Shown: positions 17,568-26,532, counted from the stretch's first letter. The stretch is 64,000 bases of DNA from Pantoea alfalfae (GCF_019880205.1 NZ_CP082292.1:1674001-1738000); one strand, 5' to 3'. A program made the numbers and translations. Notes: generated from the sequence alone by a model not told the origin.

Positions 17568-19052
17568 ATGAGTGTAAGTACACCGATGCTGGTGACCTTT
17601 GTGGTTTATATTCTTGGGATGGTATTAATCGGTTTTGCGGCTTATCGCTCGACCAAAAACTTCGATGATTACATCCTCGGTGGCCGCAGTCTGGGTAGCG
17701 TGGTCACGGCACTCTCTGCCGGTGCATCCGATATGAGCGGCTGGCTGCTGATGGGCTTACCGGGAGCCATTTTCATTTCCGGCATCTCTGAGAGCTGGAT
17801 TGCGATTGGCCTGACTATCGGTGCCTGGCTGAACTGGAAAATCGTGGCCGGTCGCCTGCGTGTTCAGACCGAACATCACAATAACGCGCTGACCCTGCCG
17901 GACTTCTTTACCAGCCGCTTTGAAGACCACAGTAAAATTCTGCGCGTCATCTCCGCTATTGTGATTCTGGTATTCTTCACCATCTACTGCGCCTCGGGCG
18001 TGGTGGCCGGTGCGCGTCTGTTTGAAAGCACCTTTGGTATGGACTACCAGACGGCTCTGTGGGCGGGTGCAGCAGCGACCATTCTCTATACGCTGGTGGG
18101 CGGTTTCCTGGCGGTGAGCTGGACCGATACCGTTCAGGCAAGCCTGATGATTTTTGCGCTGATCCTGACCCCGGTGTTTGTCATTATCGCAGTAGGCGGC
18201 TGGTCCGATTCGCTGACGGTGATTGAGGCGAAAAGCCTTGAAAACCTCGATATGCTCAAAGGGCTGAACTTCGTCGCGGTCATCTCCCTGCTCGGCTGGG
18301 GTCTGGGCTACTTCGGGCAACCCCATATTCTGGCGCGCTTTATGGCGGCAGATTCGCATCGCTCTATCCGCACCGCACGCCGTATCGGTATGGCGTGGAT
18401 GGTGCTCTGTCTGGCGGGCGCGGTGGCCGTCGGTTTCTTCGGTATCGCCTACTTCCAGAACAACCCGACCCTGGCAACCGGCGTCAATGACAACGCTGAG
18501 CGCGTCTTTATCGAGCTGGCACGCATTCTCTTCAACCCGTGGATTGCCGGTATTCTGCTGTCAGCGATTCTGGCAGCCGTGATGTCCACGCTGAGCTGTC
18601 AGCTGCTGGTCTGCTCCAGCGCCCTGACCGAAGACCTCTATAAAGGCTTCCTGCGCAAAAATGCCAGTCAGAAAGAGCTGGTATGGGTAGGGCGTCTGAT
18701 GGTGCTGCTGGTGGCGTTGATTGCGATTGCGCTGGCGTCAAACCCGGAAAACCGTGTGCTGGGCCTGGTAAGCTACGCATGGGCGGGTTTTGGTGCGGCG
18801 TTTGGTCCGGTAGTGCTGTTTGGCGTCTGCTGGAAGCGTATGAACCGCAACGGTGCGCTGGCGGGGATGATCATCGGTGCGCTGACCGTGCTGGTATGGA
18901 AACAGTATGGCTGGCTGGGACTGTATGAAATCATTCCTGGCTTCATCTTCGCCAGCATCGCGATTGTAGTCTTCAGCCTGATGGGACGTGAACCTTCAGC
19001 CGAAGCGCAGCAGCGCTTTGCTGCCGCAGAAGCGGAGTTCCAGACCAAATAA
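17568..19052 (+). CDS. putP: Sodium/proline symporter PutP
   Basis: High-affinity Na+-coupled L-proline importer of the sodium/solute symporter family, supplying PutA. The 494-residue product has about 13 membrane helices and the family's conserved stretches: NFDDYILGGRSLG, GASDMSGWLLMGLPGA (Na+ and proline site), and ILSAILAAVMSTLSCQLLV. ATG at 17568 follows GGAG; the in-frame upstream codons at 17556 lie on the ribosome site and are unlikely. Divergent from putA and co-regulated with it through the shared control region. The C-terminus is shorter than in E. coli (502). An intrinsic terminator follows at 19072. Confidence 0.98.
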   Translation: MSVSTPMLVTFVVYILGMVLIGFAAYRSTKNFDDYILGGRSLGSVVTALSAGASDMSGWLLMGLPGAIFISGISESWIAIGLTIGAWLNWKIVAGRLRVQTEHHNNALTLPDFFTSRFEDHSKILRVISAIVILVFFTIYCASGVVAGARLFESTFGMDYQTALWAGAAATILYTLVGGFLAVSWTDTVQASLMIFALILTPVFVIIAVGGWSDSLTVIEAKSLENLDMLKGLNFVAVISLLGWGLGYFGQPHILARFMAADSHRSIRTARRIGMAWMVLCLAGAVAVGFFGIAYFQNNPTLATGVNDNAERVFIELARILFNPWIAGILLSAILAAVMSTLSCQLLVCSSALTEDLYKGFLRKNASQKELVWVGRLMVLLVALIAIALASNPENRVLGLVSYAWAGFGAAFGPVVLFGVCWKRMNRNGALAGMIIGALTVLVWKQYGWLGLYEIIPGFIFASIAIVVFSLMGREPSAEAQQRFAAAEAEFQTK

Positions 19053-19071
19053 GCGAAGCGTTAGTCATGAG

Positions 19072-19101
19072 AGCCCGCCCCGTAAGGAGCGGGCTTTTTT
19101 T
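19072..19101 (+). terminator. Intrinsic terminator of putP
   Basis: AGCCCGC/GCGGGCT stem with a ten-base loop and a seven-T run. Confidence 0.92.
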
Positions 19102-19164
19102 GTTACAAAGATAAATCACCCAAAGATGAAATTATCTCCGCCAGTAACTTGTTTTTTTCGCAGC

Positions 19165-19183
19165 GATAATGATAATCGGTATC
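19165..19183. promoter_or_regulatory. Fur box upstream of efeUOB
   Basis: GATAATGATAATCGGTATC matches 17 of 19 positions of the Fur consensus GATAATGATAATCATTATC, 60 bp before the efeU start. It predicts iron-repressed expression of efeUOB, as known in E. coli, where CpxR also acts. Confidence 0.85.
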
Positions 19184-19243
19184 GTTTACACTTTACCTGA
19201 TTTTACTGTTCATTGACGCTGCTTAACATTCAAGAGGTTGGCG

Positions 19244-20068
19244 ATGTTTGTTCCATTTCTCATCATGCTGCGCGAAGGGCTTGAAGCCGCGCTGATAGTC
19301 AGCCTGATAGCCAGCTATCTCAAGCGCACCCAGCGCACCCAATGGTTTCCGGCAATGTGGGCTGGCGTGTTTATCGCCGCTGCGCTCTGTCTGGGTCTGG
19401 GTCTGTTTATCAATGCCACTACCGGTGAATTCCCGCAAAAAGAGCAGGAGCTGTTTGAGGGCATCGTGGCGGTGATTGCGGTGGTGATCCTGACCTCAAT
19501 GGTGTTCTGGATGCGCAAAGTCGCCCGAAACATCCGGGTCGAACTTGAGCAGGCGGTCGATCAGGCGCTGCAACGTTCCGGTCGGGGCGGTCTGGCGCTG
19601 GTGCTGATGGTATTTCTTGCCGTGGCACGTGAAGGGCTGGAGTCGGTGTTCTTCCTGCTGGCGGCCTTTACGCAGGATGTCGGTTATGCGCCGCCGATCG
19701 GCGCGGTACTGGGTCTGGCAACCGCCGTGGTGCTGGGCATGCTGCTTTACTGGGGCGGTATACGCCTGAACATGGCGCATTTCTTCCGCTGGACCAGCGT
19801 CTTCATCCTGTTTGTCGCAGCGGGCCTGGCAGCCGGTGCGATTCGCGCCTTCCACGAAGCAGGATTGTGGAATCGCTTTCAGGATGTGGCCTTCGATCTC
19901 AGCAATACCTTATCGACCCATTCGCTGTTCGGTACGCTGCTGGAAGGCATTCTGGGTTATCAGGAGACGCCAAGCGTGAGTGAAGTGACGATTTACTTCG
20001 TCTATCTGATCCCGGCGCTGATTCTGTTCTTTATGCCTGCGCGGCCTGCAGCGTCGGCAACGGTCTAA
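19244..20068 (+). CDS. efeU: Ferrous iron permease EfeU
   Basis: Inner-membrane Fe2+ channel of the acid-induced EfeUOB system, of the Ftr1-like oxidase-dependent iron transporter family. The 274-residue protein has seven predicted helices and both REGLE iron-binding motifs (residues 10-14 and about 130). ATG at 19244 has AAGAGG six bases upstream; the TTG at 19238 is less likely. The gene is intact, unlike in E. coli K-12, where a frameshift inactivates it. First gene of efeU-efeO-efeB, behind a strong Fur box. Confidence 0.96.
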   Translation: MFVPFLIMLREGLEAALIVSLIASYLKRTQRTQWFPAMWAGVFIAAALCLGLGLFINATTGEFPQKEQELFEGIVAVIAVVILTSMVFWMRKVARNIRVELEQAVDQALQRSGRGGLALVLMVFLAVAREGLESVFFLLAAFTQDVGYAPPIGAVLGLATAVVLGMLLYWGGIRLNMAHFFRWTSVFILFVAAGLAAGAIRAFHEAGLWNRFQDVAFDLSNTLSTHSLFGTLLEGILGYQETPSVSEVTIYFVYLIPALILFFMPARPAASATV

Positions 20069-20122
20069 TCAGACATTTTTAGGCGCGCCCGTCGCGCCTG
20101 CAACTTAACAGGGAATATCGAG

Positions 20123-21235
20123 ATGACAATGCGTTTCCGCCGCAAGGCGCTGCTGCTTCCTCTGCTGGCAATCTCCGCATCGGCTACCGCAGCGATTCCT
20201 CAGGTTACCGTAAGCGTCAATGACAGGCAGTGTGAGCCGATGAACCTGACGGTCAAGGCTGGCAAAACCCAGTTCCTGATTAAAAATAACAGCCAGAAAG
20301 CGCTGGAGTGGGAGATCCTCAAAGGCGTGCTGGTGGTGGAAGAGCGTGAAAATATCGCACCGGGCTTCAGTCAGAAGCTGACCGCTAATCTGGAAGCGGG
20401 TGAATATGAGATGACCTGTGGCCTGCTGAGCAATCCAAAAGGCAAGCTGATTGTAAAAGGTGAGGGCGCAGCGACAAACAGCACTTCCGCACGTATGCAG
20501 CTCGAAGGGCCGATCACCGAATATAAAGCTTATGTGACGGAGCAGGTGAACCAGCTGGTGAGCAGCACTCAGGTATTCACGGACGCGGTTAAAGCGGGCG
20601 ATGTGGAAAAAGCCAAAGCGCTGTTTGCCCCAACGCGTCAGTACTATGAGCGCATTGAGCCGATTGCTGAGCTGTTCTCCGATCTCGACGGCAGCATTGA
20701 TGCCCGCGAAGATGACTACGAAAAGAAATCAGCCGATCCGAAGTTCACCGGTTTCCACCGTCTGGAGAAAGCGCTGTTTGCTGATAACAGCACCAAAGGC
20801 ATGGCGGACTACGCTGAGCAGCTGAATAAAGATGTGAAAGATCTGCAGGTGCGCATCAGTGAGCTGGCCTTTCCGCCAGCCAAAGTGGTCGGCGGCGCAG
20901 CCGGTCTGATTGAAGAAGTGGCCTCCAGCAAGATTTCCGGCGAAGAAGATCGCTACAGCCGCACCGACCTGTGGGATTTCCAGGCCAATATCGATGGCGC
21001 ACAGAAAATCGTTGAGCTGCTGCGCCCTCTGGTGAGCAAAGCGAATCCGCAACTGCTGGCCAAAGTTGACGCCAACTTTAAAAAAGTGGATGCGATCCTG
21101 AGCAAGTACCGCACCCAGACCGGTTTCGAATCCTATGAGAAGCTGACCAGCGCCGACCGTAACGCGCTGAAAGGGCCGATCACCGCGCTGGCGGAAGATC
21201 TTTCATTACTTCGTGGCACTCTGGGTCTGGATTAA
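20123..21235 (+). CDS. efeO: Iron uptake protein EfeO
   Basis: Periplasmic component of EfeUOB. The 370-residue product has a signal peptide ([16 protein letters not shown]), an N-terminal cupredoxin-like domain (about 26-115, with [12 protein letters not shown] and EMTCGLL) and a C-terminal peptidase-M75/imelysin-type domain with the HxxE metal motif (FHRLEKALF). It is thought to bind iron and pass it to EfeU. It begins 54 bp after efeU and ends 2 bp before efeB, so the three genes are one operon. Confidence 0.96.
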   Translation: MTMRFRRKALLLPLLAISASATAAIPQVTVSVNDRQCEPMNLTVKAGKTQFLIKNNSQKALEWEILKGVLVVEERENIAPGFSQKLTANLEAGEYEMTCGLLSNPKGKLIVKGEGAATNSTSARMQLEGPITEYKAYVTEQVNQLVSSTQVFTDAVKAGDVEKAKALFAPTRQYYERIEPIAELFSDLDGSIDAREDDYEKKSADPKFTGFHRLEKALFADNSTKGMADYAEQLNKDVKDLQVRISELAFPPAKVVGGAAGLIEEVASSKISGEEDRYSRTDLWDFQANIDGAQKIVELLRPLVSKANPQLLAKVDANFKKVDAILSKYRTQTGFESYEKLTSADRNALKGPITALAEDLSLLRGTLGLD

Positions 21236-21237
21236 TC

Positions 21238-22515
21238 ATGAGTCGTAAGGAAGATGACGCGCAGCCTGCGCGCCGTCGTTTACTGAAAGGACTGGGTCTG
21301 CTGGGCGGGGCTGCGGCTATCGGCGGCGGCTGTCCGTTCCATACCGCTGCCGCTGACAGCTTTTCGCCAGGTACGGTGACGCCGCAGGCGCGACAGCAGA
21401 CGCAGCCGTTTTATGGTCAGCATCAGGCGGGGATCACGACGCCCCAGCAGGCATCAATGATGCTGGTGGCGTTTGACCTGCTCAGCAGCGATAAAGCCGA
21501 ACTGAAGCGTCTGTTTCAGCTGCTGACCCAGCGTATCGCCTTTCTCACGACGGGCGGTCCGGCACCTGCGGTCACCAATCCGCAACTGCCACCGATGGAT
21601 TCCGGCATTCTGGGGGCGACGATCGCGCCGGATAATCTGACGATTACCGTATCGGTCGGGCATTCGCTGTTTGATGAACGCTTTGGTCTGGCGCCGCGTA
21701 AGCCGAAAAAATTGCAGCCGATGACGCGCTTCCCCAATGATTCGCTGGATGCCAGCCAGTGTCATGGGGACCTGCTGTTGCAGATTTGTGCCAATACGCA
21801 GGATACGGTGATTCATGCCCTGCGTGACATCATCAAGCATACGCCCGATCTGCTGGGTGTACGCTGGCGGCGTGAAGGCTTTATCTCCGACCACGCGGCA
21901 CGCAGTCAGGGGCAGGAGACGCCGATCAATCTGCTGGGCTTTAAAGATGGCACCGCGAATCCGGATACTCACGATTCTGCGTTAATGAAACAGCTGCTTT
22001 GGGTGACCGCGGACCAGGATGAACCTGCCTGGGCACGCAACGGCAGCTATCAGGCCGTGCGGCTTATCCGCTTTCACGTCGAAATGTGGGACCGCACGCC
22101 GCTGGGTGAGCAGCAGACTATCTTTGGACGCGAGAAGCTGAGCGGCGCGCCGCTGGGGATGAAGCATGAGCGTGACGTTCCGGATTACGCCCGTGATCCG
22201 GACGGCGATGTGATTGCACTGGATGCGCATATCCGTCTTGCTAACCCTCGTACACCTGAGACGGCCAGCAGCCTGATGCTGCGACGTGGCTACAGTTACT
22301 CGGCGGGTATCTCCGCATCCGGCCAGCTGGAGATGGGGCTGCTGTTCGTCTGCTACCAGCACGATCTGGAACGTGGGTTTCTGACCGTGCAGCAGCGTCT
22401 GAACGGTGAAGCGCTGGAAGAATATATCCGGCCTTTTGGCGGCGGTTACTTTTTCGTTTTACCCGGTGTCCCCGACGCCAGCCATTATTTAGCACAGTCG
22501 TTGCTGGAAGCCTGA
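21238..22515 (+). CDS. efeB: Tat-exported DyP-type heme peroxidase EfeB
   Basis: Periplasmic dye-decolourising peroxidase of EfeUOB, proposed to oxidise ferrous iron or to release iron from heme. The 425-residue product begins with a twin-arginine signal ([20 protein letters not shown]) for folded export. The DyP family motif with catalytic Asp is GFKDGTANP, and the proximal heme His lies in the second half ([15 protein letters not shown] region). ATG at 21238 lies two bases after the efeO stop. A terminator follows at 22532. Confidence 0.97.
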   Translation: MSRKEDDAQPARRRLLKGLGLLGGAAAIGGGCPFHTAAADSFSPGTVTPQARQQTQPFYGQHQAGITTPQQASMMLVAFDLLSSDKAELKRLFQLLTQRIAFLTTGGPAPAVTNPQLPPMDSGILGATIAPDNLTITVSVGHSLFDERFGLAPRKPKKLQPMTRFPNDSLDASQCHGDLLLQICANTQDTVIHALRDIIKHTPDLLGVRWRREGFISDHAARSQGQETPINLLGFKDGTANPDTHDSALMKQLLWVTADQDEPAWARNGSYQAVRLIRFHVEMWDRTPLGEQQTIFGREKLSGAPLGMKHERDVPDYARDPDGDVIALDAHIRLANPRTPETASSLMLRRGYSYSAGISASGQLEMGLLFVCYQHDLERGFLTVQQRLNGEALEEYIRPFGGGYFFVLPGVPDASHYLAQSLLEA

Positions 22516-22531
22516 TTAAAATTTAACCATC

Positions 22532-22564
22532 GCAGGCGGCTTATCCTCAACCGCCTGCCTTTTA
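22532..22564 (+). terminator. Terminator of efeUOB
   Basis: GCAGGCGG/CCGCCTGC stem with an 11-base loop, then CTTTT. Confidence 0.8.
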
Positions 22565-23084
22565 GGTTTCAACGCTTTGCTTACTGAGTTTTAGCTGAGA
22601 TTAAGCCATGCTCTGGCATATATCAAATAAGCTAATTCACTGTAATCTATGGATTTTACATTTCGCCTTAAAAGAAATAGTTACGTGTGATTAGCAATTC
22701 CTTTGCCAGCAGGTAAAATTACTATTGCAAAGGTCCAACGAAATGATGCACTTTATTCAACAGGCGTAATCGGATGTGTCGATGTATCACACTGGAGTTC
22801 GCGCATGGGTCGAGTCTTTTATGGAACGTTACTGTCACTGAATAAATTGCGCCTGACCGCGAGGGCAATTCTGCCTCGTTATTTCTCCCTTCCTTCAACC
22901 ATTTCTTTCGTCTTAGCACAGCCTGTTTTATCCGGTGTTCAGCCACGCTATTGCGCTGCTGTATACCCACTATCCTGTCCTGTCATGGCTCAAAAGGAAG
23001 CCAACTGAAACCTCTAAAGCGTTCACGTAATCGCAACGGGCCACCGGCCTGCGCGGGAAATGAAACCAACTGAAAGGTGCCACT
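22565..23084 (+). other. Spacer between efeB and phoH
   Basis: About 520 bp. The longest open frame (22703-23008) has no ribosome site and no recognisable protein character. The region should carry the phoH promoter. PhoB control is known for E. coli phoH, and single CTGTCA-type motifs occur near 22831 and 22979, but I do not see a clean tandem Pho box. Confidence 0.4.
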
Positions 23085-23873
23085 ATGGGAAGACAGAAAG
23101 CAGTGATCAAAGCGCGTCGTGAAGCAAGAAGAGTGCTTCGTAATGACTCCCGGAGTCATCGTCAGCGTGAAGAAGAGTCGGTCACTTCGCTGGTGCATAT
23201 GAGCGGACTGGATGCCATTGGCATGGCGCGCGATACGCGTGACCGGTTGCCGATTGAAGCCCGTAATGAAGCTCAGGCGCACTATCTTAACGCCATAGAG
23301 AGAAAACAGCTGATCTTCGCAACCGGTGAAGCCGGGTGCGGTAAAACCTGGATCAGTGCTGCGAAAGCGGCTGAAGCCCTGATTAATAAGGATATCGACA
23401 GGATTATCGTTACGCGCCCGGTACTTCAGGCAGATGAGGATTTGGGATTCCTGCCCGGTGATATTTCTGAGAAATTCGCCCCTTATTTTCGCCCGGTTTA
23501 TGACATTCTGGTTAAACGTCTTGGCACATCATTTATGCAATATTGTCTGCGTCCGGAAATTGCCAAGGTAGAGATTGCGCCCTTCGCCTATATGCGAGGC
23601 CGCACCTTTGAAAATGCTGTGGTGATTCTGGACGAGGCGCAGAACGTGACCGCCGCGCAGATGAAAATGTTCCTGACCCGACTGGGCGAAAACGTCACGG
23701 TCATTGTTAACGGCGATATTACCCAGTGCGACTTGCCCGCTGGGGTGCCTTCCGGTCTCGCGGACGCGCTGGCGCGTTTTGAAGAGGACGAGATGGTTGG
23801 CATTGTGCGCTTTGGCAAAGAGGATTGTGTGCGTTCTGCGCTTTGTCAGCGCACCCTGCACGCATATAGCTAG
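23085..23873 (+). CDS. phoH: PhoH family ATPase
   Basis: Cytoplasmic P-loop protein, phosphate-starvation inducible in E. coli, with an RNA-helicase-like ATPase core. The 262-residue product shows Walker A (ATGEAGCGKTW, about 81-90) and Walker B (AVVILDEAQN), with motif VNGDITQCDLP after it. ATG at 23085 is preceded by AAGG; the sequence MGRQKAVIKARREA matches the core start of E. coli PhoH. It sits after efeB as in E. coli, so putA-putP-efeUOB-phoH is conserved order. A terminator follows at 23902. Confidence 0.95.
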   Translation: MGRQKAVIKARREARRVLRNDSRSHRQREEESVTSLVHMSGLDAIGMARDTRDRLPIEARNEAQAHYLNAIERKQLIFATGEAGCGKTWISAAKAAEALINKDIDRIIVTRPVLQADEDLGFLPGDISEKFAPYFRPVYDILVKRLGTSFMQYCLRPEIAKVEIAPFAYMRGRTFENAVVILDEAQNVTAAQMKMFLTRLGENVTVIVNGDITQCDLPAGVPSGLADALARFEEDEMVGIVRFGKEDCVRSALCQRTLHAYS

Positions 23874-23901
23874 CGTTCGATTGAGTAGAAGTGTAGCGCC
23901 C

Positions 23902-23929
23902 AAACCCGGCTCCGGCCGGGTTTTCTTTT
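23902..23929 (+). terminator. Intrinsic terminator of phoH
   Basis: AAACCCGGC/GCCGGGTTT stem with a TCCG loop and a T-rich tail (TTTTCTTTT). Confidence 0.92.
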
Positions 23930-23958
23930 GTCTGTTTAGGTTAGGGCGCCAGGACGGA

Positions 23959-24093
23959 GTGGATGTCAGAATAACAGGTGACGTCGTTAATGATGGCACC
24001 GCAGACTTTGATATAAAAAAGCTGAGGCAATGGATGTTGCCTGACGGACTTAATAACAGGCTGATGCTGATAAGTCAGGCATTAAAGGCTTAA
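23959..24093 (+). pseudogene. Possible gene remnant (about 44 codons)
   Basis: An open frame with GTG at 23959 after AGGACGGA encodes VDVRITGDVVNDGTADFDIKK and then a helical tail (QWMLPDGLNNRLMLISQ...). The composition looks protein-like but no family is recognised and the start is uncertain. It may be the 3' end of a decayed gene at the border of the AT-rich segment that follows. Low confidence. Confidence 0.2.
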
Positions 24094-24189
24094 TCATGAC
24101 TTCGTATTAATGCAGGCTGGCATTCAAAGGTACGCCCTGCATAGCGTTATGCAGGAAACTTTCGTGCAGTTTAACCACAATGCTGGCTG

Positions 24190-24747
24190 TTATTTACCGC
24201 GGATGACCAGAATTTTTTCGGTATAAACAACGCTATTGTCCGGGATGCTTTTATTGATAAATGACATCGCGCCGATAGTCACGTTACTTCCTATGACCAG
24301 GTCGTCCCCAATGATGCAACTTCCGGCACCCACTTCAACGTTATCGCCAATAACGATGCGGGCGGATGTGCTGTTATCTGTGCGGCCGGGGATGCCGATC
24401 GTGGAGTTCTGACGGATTTTGAAATTACGGCCAATAACGGTGCATTCATTTATCACCACCGATAAGAAGTGGCTGACGGTCAGTCCCGGTCCGATTTGGG
24501 TGCCGGGCTGGATTTCAGTGTTGTACTTCTGAATTAATTTGCGATTAATTTTCTTCGCGAGCATCTTTGAGGTTTTACTCTCGGAATGGTACAGAAATGA
24601 GACAATCCGCCACCAGAAGTTAAATCGCCTGTCCGGACACTTTAAGGCTTTATGAAGCGTACGTGTCCAGCTAAAAGGTTTCTCACTCATCATCACTTCG
24701 AAGCGTAAACATTCATACAGGTGTTTTTTTAATTCATCTTTTTTCAT
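24190..24747 (-). CDS. Left-handed beta-helix acyltransferase (serine acetyltransferase-like)
   Basis: 185 residues. The N-terminal ~75 residues are helical; the rest has hexapeptide repeats typical of trimeric acetyltransferases (IQPGTQIGPGLTVSH, VVINECTVIGRNFKIRQ, IVIGDNVEVGAGSCIIGDDLVIGSNVTIGA). The arrangement is like serine O-acetyltransferases and polysaccharide-modifying WcaB-type enzymes, which move acetyl groups from acetyl-CoA. It stands alone, has a weak ribosome site, and is markedly richer in A/T than its surroundings, between phoH and a tRNA gene with a repeat array. This suggests horizontal acquisition. Substrate unknown; a surface-polysaccharide acceptor is as likely as serine. 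Confidence 0.8.
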   Translation of the reverse strand: MKKDELKKHLYECLRFEVMMSEKPFSWTRTLHKALKCPDRRFNFWWRIVSFLYHSESKTSKMLAKKINRKLIQKYNTEIQPGTQIGPGLTVSHFLSVVINECTVIGRNFKIRQNSTIGIPGRTDNSTSARIVIGDNVEVGAGSCIIGDDLVIGSNVTIGAMSFINKSIPDNSVVYTEKILVIRGK

Positions 24748-24984
24748 CGTTCATTATCAGCGTCTTGCAAATTTTTAGCCGCGTATAGTAACAGGCTATA
24801 GCAGATGCCTTTTGAGGCAGGTCACTTAATGTGTCGCAGAATTAAATATAAACTTTCCAGTTTGAGAATTACGTAAATTTAATTAATGGCCTCAAATAAG
24901 AATAATGAGCAAAGGATAGGAAAATTAAAGAAGAGAACATCAGCGAAGAGAGGAATTCGCTCAGCATGCGATCGTTTCCACTGT
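24748..24984. other. AT-rich spacer before the tRNA-Ser repeat array
   Basis: About 240 bp of AT-rich sequence with no gene. It should hold the promoter of the leftward acyltransferase gene and forms the outer edge of the repeat array. Confidence 0.4.
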
Positions 24985-25063
24985 GGGGCTTCTCACCCCC
25001 TCTCGTAGTGCAATATGCAAAAAAAAAAAGCCTGAACGTTTGTTCAGGCTCTTCTTCAGAATG

Positions 25064-25193
25064 TGGCGGTGAGAGGGGGATGGATTCGCTGCGCTCACCC
25101 TGCGGGCAGCGTCGCAGGCTCCGCTGTCCAGCAGGTTTCACCTGCTGTCGAACCCCGGCGAGGGTTCTCACCCCCTCTCGCAGTGCAATATGC
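25064..25193 (-). ncRNA. RtT-like RNA unit 1 (farthest from tRNA)
   Basis: 130-nt core. Differs from the others by GGCGAGGGTT, which breaks one pair of the AACCCC/GGGGTT hairpin. The terminator beside it has a GTTT-type loop. Confidence 0.5.
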
Positions 25194-25236
25194 AAAAAAA
25201 AAGCCTGAACATTTGTTCAGGCTCTTCTTCAGAATG

Positions 25237-25366
25237 TGGCGGTGAGAGGGGGATGGATTCGCTGCGCTCACTCTGCGGGCAGCGTCGCAGGCTCCGCTGT
25301 CCAGCAGGTTTCACCTGCTGTCGAACCCCGGCGGGGGTTCTCACCCCCTCTCGCTGTGCAATATGC
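25237..25366 (-). ncRNA. RtT-like RNA unit 2
   Basis: 130-nt core with two private changes, CTCACTCTGC for CTCACCCTGC and TCGCTGTGC for TCGCAGTGC. The CAGCAGGT/ACCTGCTG hairpin is intact. Confidence 0.5.
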
Positions 25367-25408
25367 AAAAAAAAGCCTGAACGTTTGTTCAGGCTCTTCT
25401 TCAGAATG

Positions 25409-25537
25409 TGGCGGTGAGAGGGGATGGATTCGCTGCGCTCACCCTGCGGGCAGCGTCGCAGGCTCCGCTGTCCAGCAGCTTTCACCTGCTGTCGAACCCC
25501 GGCGGGGGTTCTCACCCCCTCTCGCAGTGCAATAGGC
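25409..25537 (-). ncRNA. RtT-like RNA unit 3
   Basis: 129-nt core. One G is missing in the tRNA-derived end (GAGAGGGGATGG) and the CAGCAGC variant breaks one pair of the central hairpin. Confidence 0.5.
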
Positions 25538-25580
25538 AAAAAAAAAGCCTGAACGTTTGTTCAGGCTCTTCTTCAGAATG

Positions 25581-25710
25581 TGGCGGTGAGAGGGGGATGG
25601 ATTCGCTGCGCTCACCCTGCGGGCAGCGTCGCAGGCTCCGCTGTCCAGCAGGTTTCACCTGCTGTCGAACCCCGGCGGGGGTTCTCACCCCCTCTCGCAG
25701 TGCAATATGC
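25581..25710 (-). ncRNA. RtT-like RNA unit 4
   Basis: 130-nt core close to the consensus of the array. Three hairpins are possible: CGCTGC/GCAGCG, CAGCAGGT/ACCTGCTG and AACCCC/GGGGTT, closed by a 9-bp stem between GAGAGGGGG and the tRNA-like CCCCCTCTC. Confidence 0.55.
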
Positions 25711-25753
25711 AAAAAAAAAGCCTGAACATTTGTTCAGGCTCTTCTTCAGAATG

Positions 25754-25883
25754 TGGCGGTGAGAGGGGGATGGATTCGCTGCGCTCACCCTGCGGGCAGC
25801 GTCGCAGGCTCCGCTGTCCAGCAGCTTTCACCTGCTGTCGAACCCCGGCGGGGCTTCTCACCCCCTCTCGTAGTGCAATAGGC
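25754..25883 (-). ncRNA. RtT-like RNA unit 5
   Basis: 130-nt core with the CAGCAGC variant, GGGGCTTCTC and TCGTAGTGC. The last two are shared with the partial copy at the far left end, pointing to copying between units. Confidence 0.5.
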
Positions 25884-25927
25884 AAAAAAAAAAGCCTGAA
25901 CGTTTGTTCAGGCTCTTCTTCAGAATG

Positions 25928-26057
25928 TGGCGGTGAGAGGGGGATGGATTCGCTGCGCTCACCCTGCGGGCAGCGTCGCAGGCTCCGCTGTCCAGCAGGT
26001 TTCACCTGCTGTCGAACCCCGGCGGGGGTTCTCACCCCCTCTCGCAGTGCAATATGC
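25928..26057 (-). ncRNA. RtT-like RNA unit 6
   Basis: 130-nt core, identical in length and hairpins to unit 4. Confidence 0.55.
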
Positions 26058-26100
26058 AAAAAAAAAGCCTGAACATTTGTTCAGGCTCTTCTTCAGAATG

Positions 26101-26228
26101 TGGCGGTGAGAGGGGGATGGATTCGCTGCGCTCACCCTGCGGGCAGCGTCGCAGGCTCCGCTGTCCAGCAGGTTTCACCTGCTGTCGAACCCCGGCGGGG
26201 GTTCTCACCCTCTCGCAGTGCAATATGC
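26101..26228 (-). ncRNA. RtT-like RNA unit 7
   Basis: 128-nt core. Two C bases are missing in TTCTCACCCTCTCG, which shortens the 5' strand of the closing stem. Confidence 0.5.
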
Positions 26229-26271
26229 AAAAAAAAAGCCTGAACATTTGTTCAGGCTCTTCTTCAGAATG

Positions 26272-26401
26272 TGGCGGTGAGAGGGGGATGGATTCGCTGC
26301 GCTCACCCTGCGGGCAGCGTCGCAGGCTCCGCTGTCCAGCAGGTTTCACCTGCTGTCGAACCCCGGCGGGGGTTCTCACCCCCTCTCGCAGTGCAATAGG
26401 C
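26272..26401 (-). ncRNA. RtT-like RNA unit 8 (next to tRNA-Ser)
   Basis: 130-nt core of consensus type. It begins just beyond the tRNA's own terminator, so its RNA requires read-through of that terminator. Confidence 0.55.
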
Positions 26402-26431
26402 AAAAAAAAAGCCTGAACATTTGTTCAGGCT
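26402..26431 (-). terminator. Terminator of tRNA-Ser, repeated in every array unit
   Basis: On the minus strand AGCCTGAAC, a four-base loop, GTTCAGGCT and then a run of T. Copies recur before each unit, for example at 26230-26259 and 26058-26088, nine in total including the one next to the tRNA. Confidence 0.9.
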
Positions 26432-26444
26432 CTTCTTCAGAATG

Positions 26445-26532
26445 TGGCGGTGAGAGGGGGATTCGAACCCCCGATACGTTGCCGTATACACACTTTCCAG
26501 GCGTGCTCCTTCAGCCACTCGGACACCTCACC
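26445..26532 (-). tRNA. tRNA-Ser (anticodon GGA)
   Basis: 88-nt class II tRNA with long variable arm. On the minus strand it begins GGTGAGGTGTCCGAGTGG and ends in an encoded CCA. The anticodon loop CTGGAAA gives GGA, reading UCC/UCU serine codons. It is nearly identical to E. coli serW/serX; the last acceptor pair is G-U. A strong promoter lies 40 bp upstream and a terminator 13 bp downstream, followed by the repeat array. Confidence 0.97.

Larger units (their letters stand above)
24985..26444 (-). repeat. Eight tandem ~173-bp repeats downstream of tRNA-Ser (RtT-like array)
   Basis: Read leftward from the tRNA gene, the same block recurs eight times. Each block has a ~130-nt core whose 3' end repeats the last 18 bases of the tRNA gene, then about 12 nt, then an intrinsic terminator (AGCCTGAAC/GTTCAGGCT plus an A/T run). 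tRNA-like ends lie at 25064, 25237, 25409, 25581, 25754, 25928, 26101 and 26272, with the true tRNA 3' end at 26445; spacings are 171-174 bp. A partial core (24985-25017) closes the far end. The E. coli tyrT operon has the same design: 178-bp repeats, each with 19 bp of the tRNA 3' end, giving RtT RNA. Here the host is tRNA-Ser(GGA). Confidence 0.9.

Noticed and set aside
22703..23008. 101-codon frame before phoH
   Set aside because: No ribosome site or family resemblance; likely chance frame in the promoter region.
25168..26403. Repeated Arg-rich frames of about 60-120 codons in the array (both strands), superficially like the E. coli Tpr protamine-like product
   Set aside because: Starts lie in the A/T run of the terminator without ribosome sites, frames are broken by 1-2 base length differences between units, and structure is better explained as RNA.
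24985..26444. CRISPR array
   Set aside because: Units are ~173 bp and nearly identical throughout with no variable spacers, no cas genes are near, and each unit ends in tRNA sequence plus a terminator.
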